From Paenibacillus sp. BSR1-1 (GTDB lineage: Bacteria > Bacillota > Bacilli > Bacillales > Cytobacillaceae): DNA of 64,000 nucleotides. Both the position numbers and the translations under genes were made by a program. Positions 42,087-53,920 of this stretch are shown here, piece by piece. The stretch spans positions 78,934 through 142,933 of the forward strand of contig NZ_JAQMWQ010000013.1 in assembly GCF_030403775.1 (NCBI RefSeq), read 5' to 3'. The notes under the pieces are model-generated. The model saw only the letters and a program-made list of their open reading frames with translations. It was not told the origin of the DNA and did not search any database. Each line of letters opens with the position of its first letter. Within the stretch, counting starts at the first letter, position 1.

Positions 42087-43376
42087 TTAAGTGTTTTTCA
42101 ACTGCTCGACTTCTTCTTCCGTTAAAGCTTCACGCCAAACGGTCGCACCGAGGCCATTTAATTTCTCAACAAGATTGCTGTAGCCGCGGTCGATGTGTTC
42201 AAGGCCGGTTACTTCGGTAATCCCTTCTGCCATGAGGCCGGCGATAAAGAGAGCTGCTCCGGCACGAAGATCGCTCGCCTTCACTTTCGCCCCTTGAAGC
42301 TGGATTGGACCATTAATAATCGCCGAACGGCCTTCCACTTTGATATTGGCGTTCATTCTTCTAAGTTCATCAATATGCTTAAAGCGGGCACCATAAATCG
42401 TATCGGTGACAACGCTTGAACCGGCTGCTTTAGTTAAAAGAGTTGTAAATGGCTGCTGCAGGTCGGTTGGAAAGCCGGGATAAACAAGCGTTTTGATATC
42501 AACAGCCTTCAATTTCGCCGCTCCGCCGTCGACAAACACCTGGTCGTCGCCTGATTCAATATGGACGCCCATTTCACGCAGTTTGGCAATTAATGATTCC
42601 AAATGCTGCGGGATGACATTGTCGATGAGGACTCCTTCCCCAACGGCGGCACCCAAAATCATATAGGTCCCTGCCTCAATACGGTCAGGAATAATTGTAT
42701 GACGGCAGCCGTGCAGCGTGTCCACGCCATCAATCCGGATCACGTCCGTTCCGGCCCCTTTAATCTTCGCGCCCATGTTCGTTAAAAGTGTAGCGACATC
42801 AATAATTTCCGGCTCTTTCGCCGCGTTTTCAATGATCGTCCGTCCTTTTGCCCGAACGGCAGCAAGCATGATATTGATGGTCGCACCCACACTGACGACA
42901 TCGAGATAAATCCGTGCGCCGCGAAGCTCGTCCGCACGCAAATAAATCGCCCCTTGTTCGTTGGTGATTTGCGCACCAAGTGCTTCAAAGCCTTTAATAT
43001 GCTGATCAATCGGTCTTGGCCCTAAATGGCAGCCGCCTGGTAAACCAATGACAGCTTTTTTAAAACGGCCGAGCATCGCCCCCATTAGATAATAGGACGC
43101 ACGCAGTTTTTTTACTTTTCCGTTTGGCAGCGGCATAGAAATCATCGTCGATGGGTCAACCGTCATTTCATCGTTCGTTATTTCAACTTTACCGCCGATT
43201 TCTTCGAGCAAATCCTTTAAGATTTCCACGTCCGAAATCTCCGGCAGTCCTTCGATTGTCACTGGTGATTCTGCTAAAATGGTGGCAGGAATTAAGGCAA
43301 CGGCACTATTTTTGGCTCCGCTGATGCGAACCGTTCCCTTCAGCGGATATCCGCCTGCAATTTTAAGTTTTTCCAT
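42087..43376 (-). CDS. murAB: UDP-N-acetylglucosamine 1-carboxyvinyltransferase (second paralogue, MurAB/MurZ)
   Basis: The 429-residue enzyme transfers enolpyruvate to UDP-GlcNAc, the first committed step of peptidoglycan synthesis. The catalytic cysteine is Cys116 in [13 protein letters not shown], and Lys22-Asn23 (GAKNS) bind substrate, so fosfomycin sensitivity is expected. The position next to fsa and glpX identifies it as the murAB (murZ) paralogue; murAA would lie elsewhere. Confidence 0.95.
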   Translation of the reverse strand: MEKLKIAGGYPLKGTVRISGAKNSAVALIPATILAESPVTIEGLPEISDVEILKDLLEEIGGKVEITNDEMTVDPSTMISMPLPNGKVKKLRASYYLMGAMLGRFKKAVIGLPGGCHLGPRPIDQHIKGFEALGAQITNEQGAIYLRADELRGARIYLDVVSVGATINIMLAAVRAKGRTIIENAAKEPEIIDVATLLTNMGAKIKGAGTDVIRIDGVDTLHGCRHTIIPDRIEAGTYMILGAAVGEGVLIDNVIPQHLESLIAKLREMGVHIESGDDQVFVDGGAAKLKAVDIKTLVYPGFPTDLQQPFTTLLTKAAGSSVVTDTIYGARFKHIDELRRMNANIKVEGRSAIINGPIQLQGAKVKASDLRAGAALFIAGLMAEGITEVTGLEHIDRGYSNLVEKLNGLGATVWREALTEEEVEQLKNT

Positions 43377-43430
43377 TTTCGACTCCCTTCTAAGCCATGC
43401 CTTATTCCGAATGCGCTTACAGTCGTTTGT

Positions 43431-43462
43431 AAAAAAACGCCTTGATGTTGACGCAAGGCTCT
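43431..43462 (-). terminator. Terminator-like hairpin between murAB and its upstream neighbour fsa
   Basis: On the minus strand AGCCTTG/CAAGGCG forms a stem followed by T7. It is 130 bp after the fsa stop codon and 55 bp before the murAB start codon, so it could end fsa or act as a leader attenuator of murAB. Confidence 0.65.
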
Positions 43463-43589
43463 AGGTATATTTTTCCAACATAAAAAGTCAAATTCCGACA
43501 GTTTGTCTATCTTATAGTTTACACTAAAATTTTATTTTCATGTATCCATATTAAAAAAATTTGTACGAAAATGGAAAAACTGCGATCGG

Positions 43590-44240
43590 TTAGGCGTTGT
43601 TGCGGGCATTCCAATCTTTTAGGAATCCTTCAATCCCTTTATCTGTTAATGGATGATGGAACAAGCTGATTAGAACTTTGTAAGGAATTGTCGCAATATC
43701 TGCGCCTCTTAAAGCTGCTTCTGTTACATGGATTGGGTTACGGATAGAGGCAGCAATAATTTGAGTTTCAAGGCCATGAACGGCAAAAATATCAGCAACC
43801 TGTGAAATGAGCTCTAAACCATTTTGGCCGATATCATCCAATCTGCCAAGGAACGGAGAAACATAGGTAGCACCTGCTCTTGCAGCAAGCAACGCTTGGT
43901 TCGCATTAAAAATCAAGGTTACGTTTACGGTGACTCCCTTTTTTGAAAAATGATTACATGCTTTTAATCCATCTGGAGTCATTGGAACTTTAATCGTAAT
44001 ATTTGGGGCAATGGCAGCTAGTTCTTCTCCTTCTCTAATCATGCCTTCAGCATCAAGAGAGATAACTTCTGCACTGACTGAACCAGGAACAAGCGCCGCA
44101 ATTTCTTTAATACGGTCATGGAAAGAAACGTCTTTTTCTCTTGCAACTAGAGATGGATTCGTTGTTACACCTGATAATAGCCCTAACTCATGTACTTCAC
44201 GGATTTCTTCTAAATTCGCTGTATCGATAAAAAACTTCAT
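43590..44240 (-). CDS. fsa: Small transaldolase-like protein (TalC/FSA family)
   Basis: The 216-residue single-domain TIM barrel has the family start [10 protein letters not shown] and the Schiff-base lysine Lys84 in [14 protein letters not shown]. Members are transaldolases or fructose 6-phosphate aldolases; this is the ywjH (tal) position in B. subtilis, so transaldolase of the pentose phosphate pathway is likely. The ATG at 44240 has GGAGGG seven bases upstream. Confidence 0.93.
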   Translation of the reverse strand: MKFFIDTANLEEIREVHELGLLSGVTTNPSLVAREKDVSFHDRIKEIAALVPGSVSAEVISLDAEGMIREGEELAAIAPNITIKVPMTPDGLKACNHFSKKGVTVNVTLIFNANQALLAARAGATYVSPFLGRLDDIGQNGLELISQVADIFAVHGLETQIIAASIRNPIHVTEAALRGADIATIPYKVLISLFHHPLTDKGIEGFLKDWNARNNA

Positions 44241-44290
44241 GATTTTCCCTCCAAATTTTCGACTAAATTTTCTGCTTACGTTGAACACAC

Positions 44291-44319
44291 TGAAACCGCC
44301 CTTTAGATAAGGGCGGTTT
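44291..44319. terminator. Hairpin between fba and fsa
   Basis: The perfect stem AAACCGCCC/GGGCGGTTT with a nine-base loop lies in the fba-fsa gap. T-rich sequence on both sides is short. A second weaker stem (44350-44371) is nearer to the fba stop codon. Partial termination after fba is likely. Confidence 0.6.
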
Positions 44320-44375
44320 TCATTTTATCACAATTGCGGCAAACTACAAAAACGGCCATAGAAGGCGTTCTTGTA

Positions 44376-45233
44376 TTACGCTCTGCCTGAAGAACCGAAT
44401 TCACGCATTTTGCCAGTAACTGTTTCTTTAATGGCATCGCGAGCTGGTCCTAAGTATTTACGTGGATCATATTCATTTGGTTTAGCTGCTAATACTTCGC
44501 GAACCACTTTCGCAGATGCGATTTGGTTTTCAGTATTAACATTGATTTTTGCTGTTCCTAAAGAAATGGACTTTTGGATATCAGCTGTTGGGATTCCTGT
44601 TCCACCATGAAGAACAAGCGGAAGACCAGTAGCTTGACCGATTTCTTCCATTTCCTTATAACCAAGCTTTGGTTCGCCTTTGTAAGGGCCGTGTACGGAA
44701 CCTAGTGCTGGTGCAAGGCAGTCGATGCCTGTACGAGTTACTAACTCTTTACACTCTGCAGGATCTGCATAGATAACGCCGTCAGCAACCACATCGTCCT
44801 CTTGTCCGCCAACTGTTCCTAACTCTGCTTCAACTGAAACACCTTTTGAATGAGCGTATTCTACTACTTTTGAAGTCGTAGCGACATTCTCTTCAAATGG
44901 GTGGTGGGAAGCATCGATCATAACAGATGTGAAGCCTGCATCGATCGCTTCTTTACATTTTTCAAAGCTTGAACCGTGGTCAAGGTGAATCGCAACTGGA
45001 ACGGTAACATTTAAATCTTCCATTAAGCCCTCTACCATTTTTACAACGGTTTTGAAGCCGGACATATAACGGGCTGCCCCTTCAGACACACCAAGGATAA
45101 CCGGTGATTTTTCTGCTTCAGCAGCTTGAAGAATCGCTTGGGTAAACTCTAAGTTATTAAGGTTAAATTGCCCAACCGCGTAGCCTTCCGCCTTCGCTTT
45201 GTTAAGCATTTCTGTCATGGAAACTAAAGGCAT
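44376..45233 (-). CDS. fba: Fructose-bisphosphate aldolase, class II
   Basis: The 285-residue zinc enzyme splits fructose 1,6-bisphosphate in glycolysis. Catalytic Asp85 and zinc ligand His86 lie in AIHLDHGSS; further ligands are in [10 protein letters not shown] and [23 protein letters not shown] precedes the ATG. It is transcribed after spo0F on the same strand. The gap to spo0F (45234-45507) holds the spo0F terminator and AT-rich promoter DNA. Confidence 0.97.
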   Translation of the reverse strand: MPLVSMTEMLNKAKAEGYAVGQFNLNNLEFTQAILQAAEAEKSPVILGVSEGAARYMSGFKTVVKMVEGLMEDLNVTVPVAIHLDHGSSFEKCKEAIDAGFTSVMIDASHHPFEENVATTSKVVEYAHSKGVSVEAELGTVGGQEDDVVADGVIYADPAECKELVTRTGIDCLAPALGSVHGPYKGEPKLGYKEMEEIGQATGLPLVLHGGTGIPTADIQKSISLGTAKINVNTENQIASAKVVREVLAAKPNEYDPRKYLGPARDAIKETVTGKMREFGSSGRA

Positions 45234-45444
45234 TTCTATTCCTCCTTAAATTGGGTCGATATCTTTTCATATAAATGTTTTCCCTATTTGAAATGAATAT
45301 GTATCCATCTGAAAAGATAACAACCGGTCAAAGTTCATATGTATCATATCAGAATAAAAGTAGAAATGCCATTAATCTAACAGTGTTTTTAAAAGTGTCA
45401 TAATGAAAGCGCGGTCATTTTCCTATTATCACCTTTTGTATGAA

Positions 45445-45468
45445 AAAAAGGCATTTTCGCTGCCTTTT
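45445..45468 (-). terminator. Terminator of spo0F
   Basis: AAAAGGCA/TGCCTTTT with an eight-base loop, flanked by A and T runs, lies about 40 bases beyond the spo0F stop codon; it could work in both directions. Confidence 0.75.
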
Positions 45469-45507
45469 TGTCTTTTTGAATCGAGTTATTTTTTTAAAAA
45501 AATGACT

Positions 45508-45879
45508 TTAGTTTGCCTTTTGCGGAATGTGCTTTCGAACTGCAGCACGGATATCGTCAATATCAAATGGTTTGGCAAAATGAGTGATGGCACCAAGGTC
45601 TTTTGCTTCTTGAATCATATCCAATTCTCCGTAGGCGGTCATGATGATCACACGGATGTCTGGGTCGATGACTTTCATTCGCTTCAAAATTTCGATTCCG
45701 TCCATGCCCGGGATTTTCATATCCAAAAGGACAAGATCAGGGTCGTGCTTTGTTACAATATCAAGTGCCTGAACGCCGTTAGCCGCCTGGAATGTTTGAT
45801 ACCCTTCTTTTTGGAACACCTCATTTAGCAAAATGCGAATACCAAATTGATCGTCAACGATTAAAATTTTCTCTTTCAT
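45508..45879 (-). CDS. spo0F: Sporulation phosphorelay response regulator Spo0F
   Basis: The 123-residue single-domain receiver passes phosphate from Kin kinases to Spo0B. The acidic pocket is VDDQ (Asp9-Asp10), the phosphorylated residue is Asp53 in [12 protein letters not shown], the conserved threonine is in MTAYGELD and the lysine in HFAKPFD. There is no output domain, as expected. It is divergent from ywjG, and a SigH-type promoter lies upstream. Confidence 0.97.
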   Translation of the reverse strand: MKEKILIVDDQFGIRILLNEVFQKEGYQTFQAANGVQALDIVTKHDPDLVLLDMKIPGMDGIEILKRMKVIDPDIRVIIMTAYGELDMIQEAKDLGAITHFAKPFDIDDIRAAVRKHIPQKAN

Positions 45880-45952
45880 ACTTCCACCTCTTCCCGATTT
45901 GATAGATTCTCAATTTTTAGTTAGTAAATTCCACCTAAACACTCACTTGTTA

Positions 45953-45982
45953 TGGTTCTACATTTTAAGGCAAAATTCCTGC
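45953..45982 (-). promoter_or_regulatory. SigH-type promoter of spo0F
   Basis: On the minus strand GCAGGAATT and GTAGAACCA match the SigH pattern RnAGGAWWW and RnnGAATWW, with 18 bases between AGGA and GAAC. It lies about 75-105 bp upstream of the start codon. The -35 element sits inside an inverted repeat (GGCAAAATT/AATTTTGCC, 45969-45994). Confidence 0.6.
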
Positions 45983-46009
45983 AAAAATTTTGCCTAGAAT
46001 AATGTTATT

Positions 46010-46038
46010 TTGTGGAATTTTTTTTAAAAGTCTATAAT
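46010..46038 (+). promoter_or_regulatory. SigA-type promoter of ywjG
   Basis: TTGTGG and TATAAT are 17 bases apart, 25 bases upstream of the ywjG start codon. Confidence 0.6.
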
Positions 46039-46062
46039 AGTAGTGCGATAAGGAGGATTATC

Positions 46063-46569
46063 ATGTTAAAAATGTTTGCTACTCAATTAACTGGGTTATT
46101 TAAAAGACTTGAGGAAAAAGAAGAATTTGCGTTTGAGGATGGCGCCCGCCTGCTTGCACAGGGGCAGTCCATTTTTATTTTTGGCACGAAAGAAATGAAA
46201 GCTGTGGAGTTCGAGGCATTAGAGGGTGCAGAGCCGCTTAAGGGGGCACAAGGCTTTACCAATGTAGAGAAAGTTAGTGAAGCCGATCGGGTGCTGATTT
46301 TCACGAGGAAGTCCGATGATGAAGATGCCGTGGAGCTCGCTGGCCAGCTACAGGAAAAAGGCATCCCTTTTGTGGCGGTATCGACGGTCGTTGATGGTGG
46401 CGGTTTGGCTGAATTGGCTGATGTTCATATTGATTTGCGGCTGACAAAGGGCTTACTTCCTGATGATTTAGGAAATCGGTACGGATATCCTTCGGCAATG
46501 GCTGCTTTGTTCGTGTATCATGGCTTAAAATTCACGATTGATGAGATTTTTGCGGAATATGAGGAGTAA
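46063..46569 (+). CDS. ywjG: DUF2529 family protein YwjG
   Basis: This 168-residue protein belongs to the YwjG/DUF2529 group found next to spo0F in Bacilli. Its fold looks SIS-like (FATQLTGLFKRL helix; IFGTKEMKAVEFEAL; VLIFTRKSDDEDAVELA; FVAVSTVVDGGG), with alternating strands and helices. No function is known to me. The ATG at 46063 has AAGGAGG seven bases upstream. It is one of the few plus-strand genes here. Confidence 0.85.
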   Translation: MLKMFATQLTGLFKRLEEKEEFAFEDGARLLAQGQSIFIFGTKEMKAVEFEALEGAEPLKGAQGFTNVEKVSEADRVLIFTRKSDDEDAVELAGQLQEKGIPFVAVSTVVDGGGLAELADVHIDLRLTKGLLPDDLGNRYGYPSAMAALFVYHGLKFTIDEIFAEYEE

Positions 46570-46572
46570 AAT

Positions 46573-46598
46573 CGGGCCCGAGGGGGCCCTTTTTTTTG
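46573..46598 (+). terminator. Terminator of ywjG
   Basis: GGGCCC/GGGCCC around a GAGG loop is followed by T8, just after the stop codon. Confidence 0.9.
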
Positions 46599-46599
46599 T

Positions 46600-46706
46600 A
46601 TTTGGACATTTTTTGGGCTGGTTTGGACATTTATTTTGGAGTATTGGACAATTTTAAGACCTGTTTGGACATTTTCTTCGCTGCTTTGGACAATTAAACA
46701 TTTTTT
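46600..46706. repeat. Intergenic tandem array, 21-bp period (5 units)
   Basis: TTGGACA(T/A) recurs with the G at 46604, 46625, 46646, 46667 and 46688, all exactly 21 apart. It lies between the terminators of the convergent genes ywjG and pyrG. Confidence 0.85.
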
Positions 46707-46709
46707 CCC

Positions 46710-46748
46710 AAAAATAAGACCAGTCCCCTCTAAAGAGAACTGGCCCTT
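46710..46748 (-). terminator. Terminator of pyrG
   Basis: On the minus strand GGGCCAGTTCTCT/AGAGGGGACTGGTC forms a stem followed by TTATTTTT, ten bases beyond the pyrG stop codon. Confidence 0.8.
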
Positions 46749-46757
46749 TCAAAAAAT

Positions 46758-48583
<1,826 letters not shown>

Positions 48584-48587
48584 AAAT

Positions 48588-48624
48588 AAAAAGCGCTCCG
48601 CTTACGCAATGGTAAGGGAGCGCA
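48588..48624 (-). terminator. Terminator of rpoE
   Basis: GCGCTCCCTTAC/GTAAGCGGAGCGC forms a long stem followed by TTTTTATTTTT on the minus strand, about 100 bp beyond the rpoE stop codon. Confidence 0.85.
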
Positions 48625-48719
48625 TTGTAAGTAAATAATGTATCGTCCTTTTTTAAGGAGCCCAAAAAAGATAATACAAGGGCATGGATGAAAAGTCAAG
48701 TCGAATCCCCGGGTAAAAA

Positions 48720-49301
48720 TTACAAGTCTTCGTCTTCTTCTTCGTCTAAGTCGGCCTCTTCATCTTCATCGTCATCAAGATCCTCTTCGTCGTCAAGATC
48801 GAATTCTTCGTCGTCCTCTATGACTTCTTCATCGTCATCATCAAACTCGTCGACTTCATCAAGTTCATCGAAGGCATCATCATCATCGTCATCATCAAGG
48901 AGATCATCTTCGTCGTCAAATTCATCAACGTCATCGTAATCTTCATCCTCAATTTCATCGAAATCGTCAAGATCCTCTTCATCGACGACTTTCTTCGCCT
49001 TTTTCTTCTTCGGCTTCACAGTGTTCACAACTTCTTCTTCCGCTGTATCTACCGGATACCAAACGCGAAGTCCCCAGCGATTGTCGCCTAATGCGAGGAA
49101 ACGGCCATCTATATTCATGTCAGTATAAAATTGTGCCAGCCGCGCGCGAACTTCTGATTCAGAAAGCTCGGCAGCCTGAGTAATTTCATTGACCAATTCA
49201 TTGAAGGAGATTGGTTGCTTGCTATTTTTCAAAAATTCGTAAGCCATTTCTATGAGGGATAACTCTTGTAATTCCTCTTTTGAGTATTGTGCTAAACTCA
49301 A
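48720..49301 (-). CDS. rpoE: RNA polymerase delta subunit
   Basis: The 193-residue protein has the globular N-terminal HARE-HTH domain (about 1-90; YSKEELQELSLIEMAYE, RLAQFYTDMNIDGRFLALGDNRWGLRVWYP), a short lysine patch (KPKKKKAKK) and then about 90 almost purely Asp/Glu residues. Delta speeds RNA polymerase recycling. TTG at 49301 gives MSLAQYSKEEL and has GGA ten bases upstream; the GTG at 49310 lies too close. The tail DNA is very repetitive (GAT/GAA codons). Confidence 0.95.
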   Translation of the reverse strand: MSLAQYSKEELQELSLIEMAYEFLKNSKQPISFNELVNEITQAAELSESEVRARLAQFYTDMNIDGRFLALGDNRWGLRVWYPVDTAEEEVVNTVKPKKKKAKKVVDEEDLDDFDEIEDEDYDDVDEFDDEDDLLDDDDDDDAFDELDEVDEFDDDDEEVIEDDEEFDLDDEEDLDDDEDEEADLDEEEDEDL

Positions 49302-49439
49302 TATTGGCACTTCCTTTCTCTATTTAACACTCTAAAAAGAGTGATAAGGGCATTTCTCCCAGTTTGCATATTCTTCATTATAAACAAATTCTTACCGTTT
49401 ATGCTAGTTCTAGCTGACCAATCCCTTGATTTTTTCCTG

Positions 49440-49601
49440 CTAGTCGTCCTTTTTGTTGAATTTTTTTAATTCTTTAATAGAAATAACAAGAAAGAAGATC
49501 GCTAAAAGCAGGAATGAGACGGCTCCTAACTGGAGCTCATACAGATAATATAATGGCCAGGCAAAAATGATTAATATAATGATCATCGTACGTAGCTTCA
49601 T
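49440..49601 (-). CDS. Small membrane protein, 53 residues, function unknown
   Basis: The frame starts MKLRTMIIILIIFAWPLYYL, contains two hydrophobic stretches (about 5-20 and 27-42) and ends in a lysine-rich SIKELKKFNKKDD tail, which should be cytoplasmic. AGGTG lies about 8 bases before the ATG. It is too short to be judged by length alone, but the site, the membrane pattern and the positive tail support it. It lies between icmF and rpoE. I do not recognise the family. Confidence 0.6.
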   Translation of the reverse strand: MKLRTMIIILIIFAWPLYYLYELQLGAVSFLLLAIFFLVISIKELKKFNKKDD

Positions 49602-49688
49602 ATCTTCACACCTGCCATGATCCTCAAAGTTTGTCCACAGTTTGATTATATAAGATAATTCTTTTTTTTAAAACAAGCCTTTGTTAAT

Positions 49689-49770
49689 TTGGCTGTTGAA
49701 TTGAGCTTCAGGCGCGGGCGGTTGTTCGCGAGCAATCCGGGGAGCCTCGCGCCTTTAGCTCCAATCAACA
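49689..49770. repeat. Long imperfect inverted repeat (82 bp)
   Basis: GTTGAATTGAGCTTCAGGCGCG pairs with CGCGCCTTTAGCTCCAATCAAC across a GC-rich centre. It resembles a dispersed palindromic intergenic element; only one copy is seen here. Confidence 0.65.
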
Positions 49771-49810
49771 TATTTTCAAAATTAACAATGACCTTGAACA
49801 CAGTTAAAGC

Positions 49811-49849
49811 GTCAGGCACCATGTGAAAATTTCACATGGTGCCTGACAC
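49811..49849 (-). terminator. Near-perfect palindrome downstream of icmF
   Basis: GTCAGGCACCATGTGAAA and TTTCACATGGTGCCTGAC form an 18-bp stem, ten bases beyond the icmF stop codon. Few T residues follow on the minus strand. It may end icmF transcription or be a dispersed repeat. Apart from this and the inverted repeat at 49689, the gap 49602-49859 shows nothing. Confidence 0.6.
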
Positions 49850-49859
49850 TCAACATTCC

Positions 49860-52800
49860 TTACATATTTCTTCGGTACTGCCCGCCGACTTCGTAAAGGG
49901 CGCGGGTAATTTGGCCGAGACTTGCTACTTGAACGGTTTCCATCAGTTCGGCAAAAATGTTGCCATTATTGACGGCCGCTTCCTTCAGGCGTTTTAGCGC
50001 CGCCGCTGCTTCGCCCTTGTGACTTTCCTGGAACGTGCGCAAATTATGAATCTGCAGCTCTTTTTCCTCGGTTGTAGCACGGGCCAATTCCATATTGTTA
50101 ACGTCTTCCTCGGACGGAGGATTCGGATTCAAATACGTATTGACACCAATAATTGGCAGTTCACCGGTATGCTTTTTCATTTCATAATACATCGATTCAT
50201 CTTGAATCTTGCCGCGCTGGTACTGGGTCTCCATCGAACCAAGTACACCGCCGCGGTCATTCAGGCGTTCAAATTCTTGTAAAACGGCTTCTTCAACAAG
50301 TTCCGTAAGCTCTTCCACAATGAACGCACCTTGAAGCGGATTTTCATTTTTCGTTAAGCCGTGCTCGTTAGTAATGATCATTTGAATTGCCATCGCCCGG
50401 CGGACTGATTCCTCGGTTGGCGTTGTAATCGCCTCATCATATGCATTGGTATGAAGCGAATTACAGTTATCCTGTAAGGCCATTAATGCCTGTAAAGTGG
50501 TGCGGATATCATTAAAATCAATTTCCTGAGCATGCAGCGAGCGGCCGGATGTCTGAACATGGTACTTCAGCTTTTGGCTCCGTTCGTTTGCACCATACTT
50601 ATCGCGCATCACCGTTGCCCAAATGCGGCGGGCCACACGGCCAATAACGGTATATTCCGGATCTAAGCCGTTGCTGAAAAAGAACGATAAGTTCGGCGCA
50701 AAGTCATCAATCTTCATGCCGCGGCTTAAATAGTACTCGACATACGTGAAGCCGTTTGACAGCGTGAACGCCAATTGTGAAATCGGATTCGCTCCCGCTT
50801 CAGCAATATGATAGCCGGAAATGGAAACGGAATAGTAGTTGCGTACCTGATGGTCAATGAAATATTGCTGGATATCGCCCATCATTCTAAGGGCAAACTC
50901 TGTTGAAAAAATACAGGTGTTCTGGCCCTGGTCTTCTTTTAAAATGTCGGCCTGTACCGTACCGCGGACAGTCCGTAATGTATAGGCACGGACTTCGGCG
51001 AATTCTTCCACCGTCAGCACGCGGCCTAACTCCGCTTCTTTCCGTTTCACTTGCTGATCAATTGCTGTATTCATGAACATCGCTAAAATGATCGGTGCTG
51101 GTCCATTAATCGTCATCGAAACCGAAGTCGATGGGTGGCACAGATCAAAGCCGTCATATAGCTTTTTCATATCGTCCAACGTACAAACACTGACGCCGCT
51201 TTCCCCGACTTTTCCGTAAATATCAGGTCGGTAATCTGGGTCTTCGCCATACAAAGTAACTGAATCAAATGCCGTACTTAAGCGCTTCGCATCGTCGTCC
51301 TTCGATAAATAGTGAAAACGGCGGTTTGTTCTTTCCGGTGTACCTTCGCCCGCAAACTGGCGTTTCGGATCTTCCCCTTCACGCTTGAATGGGAAAACAC
51401 CTGCTGTATATGGGAATGAGCCCGGTACGTTTTCCTGGTAAACCCAGCGGAGAATTTCGCCGTAATCCTTGAATTTTGGCAGCGCCACTTTTGGGATATC
51501 AAGCCCTGATAAGCTCTTTGTTTTTAAAATCGTAATGATCTCTTTATCGCGGATTCTAGTGACAAACTTATCTCCGGAATACGCTTTTTTGGTATCTTCC
51601 CAGCTGTCTAAGATTTTCTTCGATTCCGGGGTTAATTTCGCTTCTGTTTCCGCTTTGACTGCCTCGAGTGCCGCAATTACGCTAGGCTCTTGGACCGCTT
51701 CAATCGCACCCTCAAGCTGGAATAATTTCCGGGCAATATTTGCCTGCTCTTCGGCCTTCTTATGATAGCCGCGCACTGTTTCCGAGATTTCACGTAAATA
51801 GTAGCGGCGGTCCGTTGGAATAATCACGTTTTGCTTTTCCACAACGGCATTTTTATTAAAGGAAGTTACCCAATCAGTGTCCATTTTTTCGTTAATTTTT
51901 TCAATTAACGCGGCAAACAAAGCATTTGTGCCATGGTCATTGAACTGGCTGGCAATCGTTCCGTACACCGGCATTTCTGAAGGGTCTTTTTCAAACAGCA
52001 TATGACTGCGCTGGTATTGCTTTTGCACTTGGCGCTTTGCGTCCTCTGAACCCTTGCGCTCGAATTTATTGATGACGATCAGGTCAGCGTAGTCGATCAT
52101 ATCGATTTTTTCAAGCTGGGATGGTGCCCCGAATTCTGAAGTCATGACATACAGCGATACATCACAGATTTCGGTGATTTCAGCATCTCCCTGTCCAATC
52201 CCGCTTGTTTCCACGATGACAAGGTCAAAGCCCGCCGCCTTTGTCACGGCAACAGCATCTTTAATCGCGAGTGACAGCTCGTTTTTCGAATGTCTTGTCG
52301 CAAGGCTGCGCATATATACATTCGGTGAAAAAATCGCATTCATGCGGATTCGGTCACCAAGAAGAGCACCGCCTGTTTTTTGCTTTGTCGGGTCAACTGA
52401 TAGGATCGCGACTTTTTTATCAGGCAGCTCATTGATAAAACGGCGGATCAATTCGTCGGTTAACGAACTTTTTCCTGCACCGCCCGTTCCAGTGATCCCA
52501 ATTACTGGAATTATCTTCTCAAGTGACTTTACCTGCTCGAGCACTTTTTCAGCTGTAGCTGCTGCTTCGTTCCTTTTATCAACATGAAGCTCTGCCACGG
52601 TTATCAGCTTAGCAATAGCGTTAACGTCCCCTGAAGGAAGTTTTTCGATTTGCTCGCTGATATCGTCTGTGACCGTTGAAAAATCACAATCCTCAATCAT
52701 CCGGTCAATCATGCCCTGAAGACCGAGAGTGCGGCCGTCTTCCGGTGAGAAAATCCAGGCAATTCCATAATCATGGAGCTCTTTTATTTCCCGAGGGATA

Positions 52801-53114
52801 ATCACGCCGCCCCCGCCTCCGTAAATCCGGATATGCGGTGCACCTTTTTCTTTTAATAAGTCATACATGTATTTAAAATATTCGACGTGTCCGCCTTGGT
52901 AGGATGAAATCGCGATTCCTTGGGCGTCCTCTTGAATCGCAGCATTCACGACCTCCTCAACCGAGCGGTTATGGCCAAGGTGGATGACCTCGGCCCCGCT
53001 TGACTGAAGGATTCGACGCATAATATTGATGGAAGCATCATGGCCGTCAAACAGACTGGAAGCTGTGACAAAACGGATATGATGCTTCGGCTGGTATTTA
53101 CTCGTTGTTTTCAC
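49860..53114 (-). CDS. icmF: Fused isobutyryl-CoA mutase (IcmF)
   Basis: The 1084-residue fusion combines three parts: a B12-binding domain (about 12-145; [16 protein letters not shown] with the cobalt-ligand histidine, and a GGGGGVI loop), a MeaI/MeaB-like G-protein chaperone (about 195-420; P-loop [12 protein letters not shown]) and a mutase barrel (about 560-1084). It rearranges isobutyryl-CoA and butyryl-CoA, and related acyl-CoAs in some members. It starts with GTG, with GGGGGAA about 9 bases upstream. It follows a TetR gene and acyl-CoA oxidation genes, so a role in branched-chain or short-chain acyl-CoA use fits. Confidence 0.93.
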   Translation of the reverse strand: MKTTSKYQPKHHIRFVTASSLFDGHDASINIMRRILQSSGAEVIHLGHNRSVEEVVNAAIQEDAQGIAISSYQGGHVEYFKYMYDLLKEKGAPHIRIYGGGGGVIIPREIKELHDYGIAWIFSPEDGRTLGLQGMIDRMIEDCDFSTVTDDISEQIEKLPSGDVNAIAKLITVAELHVDKRNEAAATAEKVLEQVKSLEKIIPVIGITGTGGAGKSSLTDELIRRFINELPDKKVAILSVDPTKQKTGGALLGDRIRMNAIFSPNVYMRSLATRHSKNELSLAIKDAVAVTKAAGFDLVIVETSGIGQGDAEITEICDVSLYVMTSEFGAPSQLEKIDMIDYADLIVINKFERKGSEDAKRQVQKQYQRSHMLFEKDPSEMPVYGTIASQFNDHGTNALFAALIEKINEKMDTDWVTSFNKNAVVEKQNVIIPTDRRYYLREISETVRGYHKKAEEQANIARKLFQLEGAIEAVQEPSVIAALEAVKAETEAKLTPESKKILDSWEDTKKAYSGDKFVTRIRDKEIITILKTKSLSGLDIPKVALPKFKDYGEILRWVYQENVPGSFPYTAGVFPFKREGEDPKRQFAGEGTPERTNRRFHYLSKDDDAKRLSTAFDSVTLYGEDPDYRPDIYGKVGESGVSVCTLDDMKKLYDGFDLCHPSTSVSMTINGPAPIILAMFMNTAIDQQVKRKEAELGRVLTVEEFAEVRAYTLRTVRGTVQADILKEDQGQNTCIFSTEFALRMMGDIQQYFIDHQVRNYYSVSISGYHIAEAGANPISQLAFTLSNGFTYVEYYLSRGMKIDDFAPNLSFFFSNGLDPEYTVIGRVARRIWATVMRDKYGANERSQKLKYHVQTSGRSLHAQEIDFNDIRTTLQALMALQDNCNSLHTNAYDEAITTPTEESVRRAMAIQMIITNEHGLTKNENPLQGAFIVEELTELVEEAVLQEFERLNDRGGVLGSMETQYQRGKIQDESMYYEMKKHTGELPIIGVNTYLNPNPPSEEDVNNMELARATTEEKELQIHNLRTFQESHKGEAAAALKRLKEAAVNNGNIFAELMETVQVASLGQITRALYEVGGQYRRNM

Positions 53115-53139
53115 GCTCAGGTTCCCCCTTTTTTTAAAA

Positions 53140-53781
53140 TTAGCCCTTTTTTTGCGGCTGGAATTGGCGCAATCCTGACAGTAATTGCTCGGTTTGCAGT
53201 TCGATATATTCGTCTAATGTAAATAATTTTCGTAATGCCCAGCGGCGGAAGCCCCACATTTGTCCTTGAACAAAAATATTATGGGCAATGATTTTGACCT
53301 GCTGTTCAGTTAACTCAAGCTCCCCGCCCTCAATGCAGCGGGAAAGCAAGTTTTCAAACATGGCCACCATGGCTTCTTCTTTTTTCAACACATATGGAAG
53401 CGCGTCTTTTGAAAGCGATTTGACTTCCTGATACATGACTAGCACTTCGGACTGCATTTCATCCATTACATGGAAAAAGTTTGCGATGCCGAGCTTTAAG
53501 CTCTCCAATGTCCCTTTTTTGACAGACAAGTCCTGCTCGAGGCGCTCGCTGACATGGTCATAGATGCTGTCACAGACAAGATAAAGCACGTCTTCCTTTG
53601 TGCGGATGTATTCATAAAGCGTCCCAATGCTAAAGCCGGCCGCTTTGGCAATTTCCCTTGTCGTCGTCCGGTGAAACCCCTTTTGTTTAAAAAGTGCTAC
53701 GGCCCCTTTGATCATTTGGTCACGTCTCTTTTGAACGAGACGCTCATCCTTGACCGAGGCCTGAACCTCCCGCTTTTTCAT
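53140..53781 (-). CDS. TetR/AcrR-family regulator, probably of acyl-CoA catabolism
   Basis: The 213-residue protein has an N-terminal TetR helix-turn-helix (about 22-68; [40 protein letters not shown]) and a helical ligand domain. It lies between acdA and icmF, 26 bp from icmF, so it probably responds to an acyl-CoA and controls this cluster. Candidate operators are in front of the thiolase operon and fadF. The whole acdA-tetR gap is a palindromic element, so its promoter or RBS context is partly repeat-derived. Confidence 0.85.
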   Translation of the reverse strand: MKKREVQASVKDERLVQKRRDQMIKGAVALFKQKGFHRTTTREIAKAAGFSIGTLYEYIRTKEDVLYLVCDSIYDHVSERLEQDLSVKKGTLESLKLGIANFFHVMDEMQSEVLVMYQEVKSLSKDALPYVLKKEEAMVAMFENLLSRCIEGGELELTEQQVKIIAHNIFVQGQMWGFRRWALRKLFTLDEYIELQTEQLLSGLRQFQPQKKG

Positions 53782-53796
53782 CCCTTTTTACCACCT

Positions 53797-53917
53797 TGTC
53801 TAGCTCCAGCGCCTAGGGGCTCGCAGGTCTACAGCCAATCCGTCAAGAAGGTTAAAGAGCAACCTTCTCGCCGGCTCGTCTAGCCCCGCGCCCCTTGTCA
53901 AGGCGCTTCCGCTTTTC
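53797..53917 (-). repeat. Imperfect palindromic intergenic element, copy B
   Basis: On the minus strand it reads GAAAAGCGGAAGCGCCTTGA ... CCTAGGCGCTGGAGCTAGACAA, the same as copy A at 48461-48583 with scattered differences. It begins 4 bases after the acdA stop codon and ends 16 bases before the tetR start codon. Confidence 0.8.
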
Positions 53918-53920
53918 TGT

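Noticed and set aside
48688..48939. Serine-rich plus-strand open frame of 83 codons
   Set aside because: It is the antisense of the Asp/Glu tail of rpoE (GAT/GAA read as ATC/TTC and TCA/TCT).
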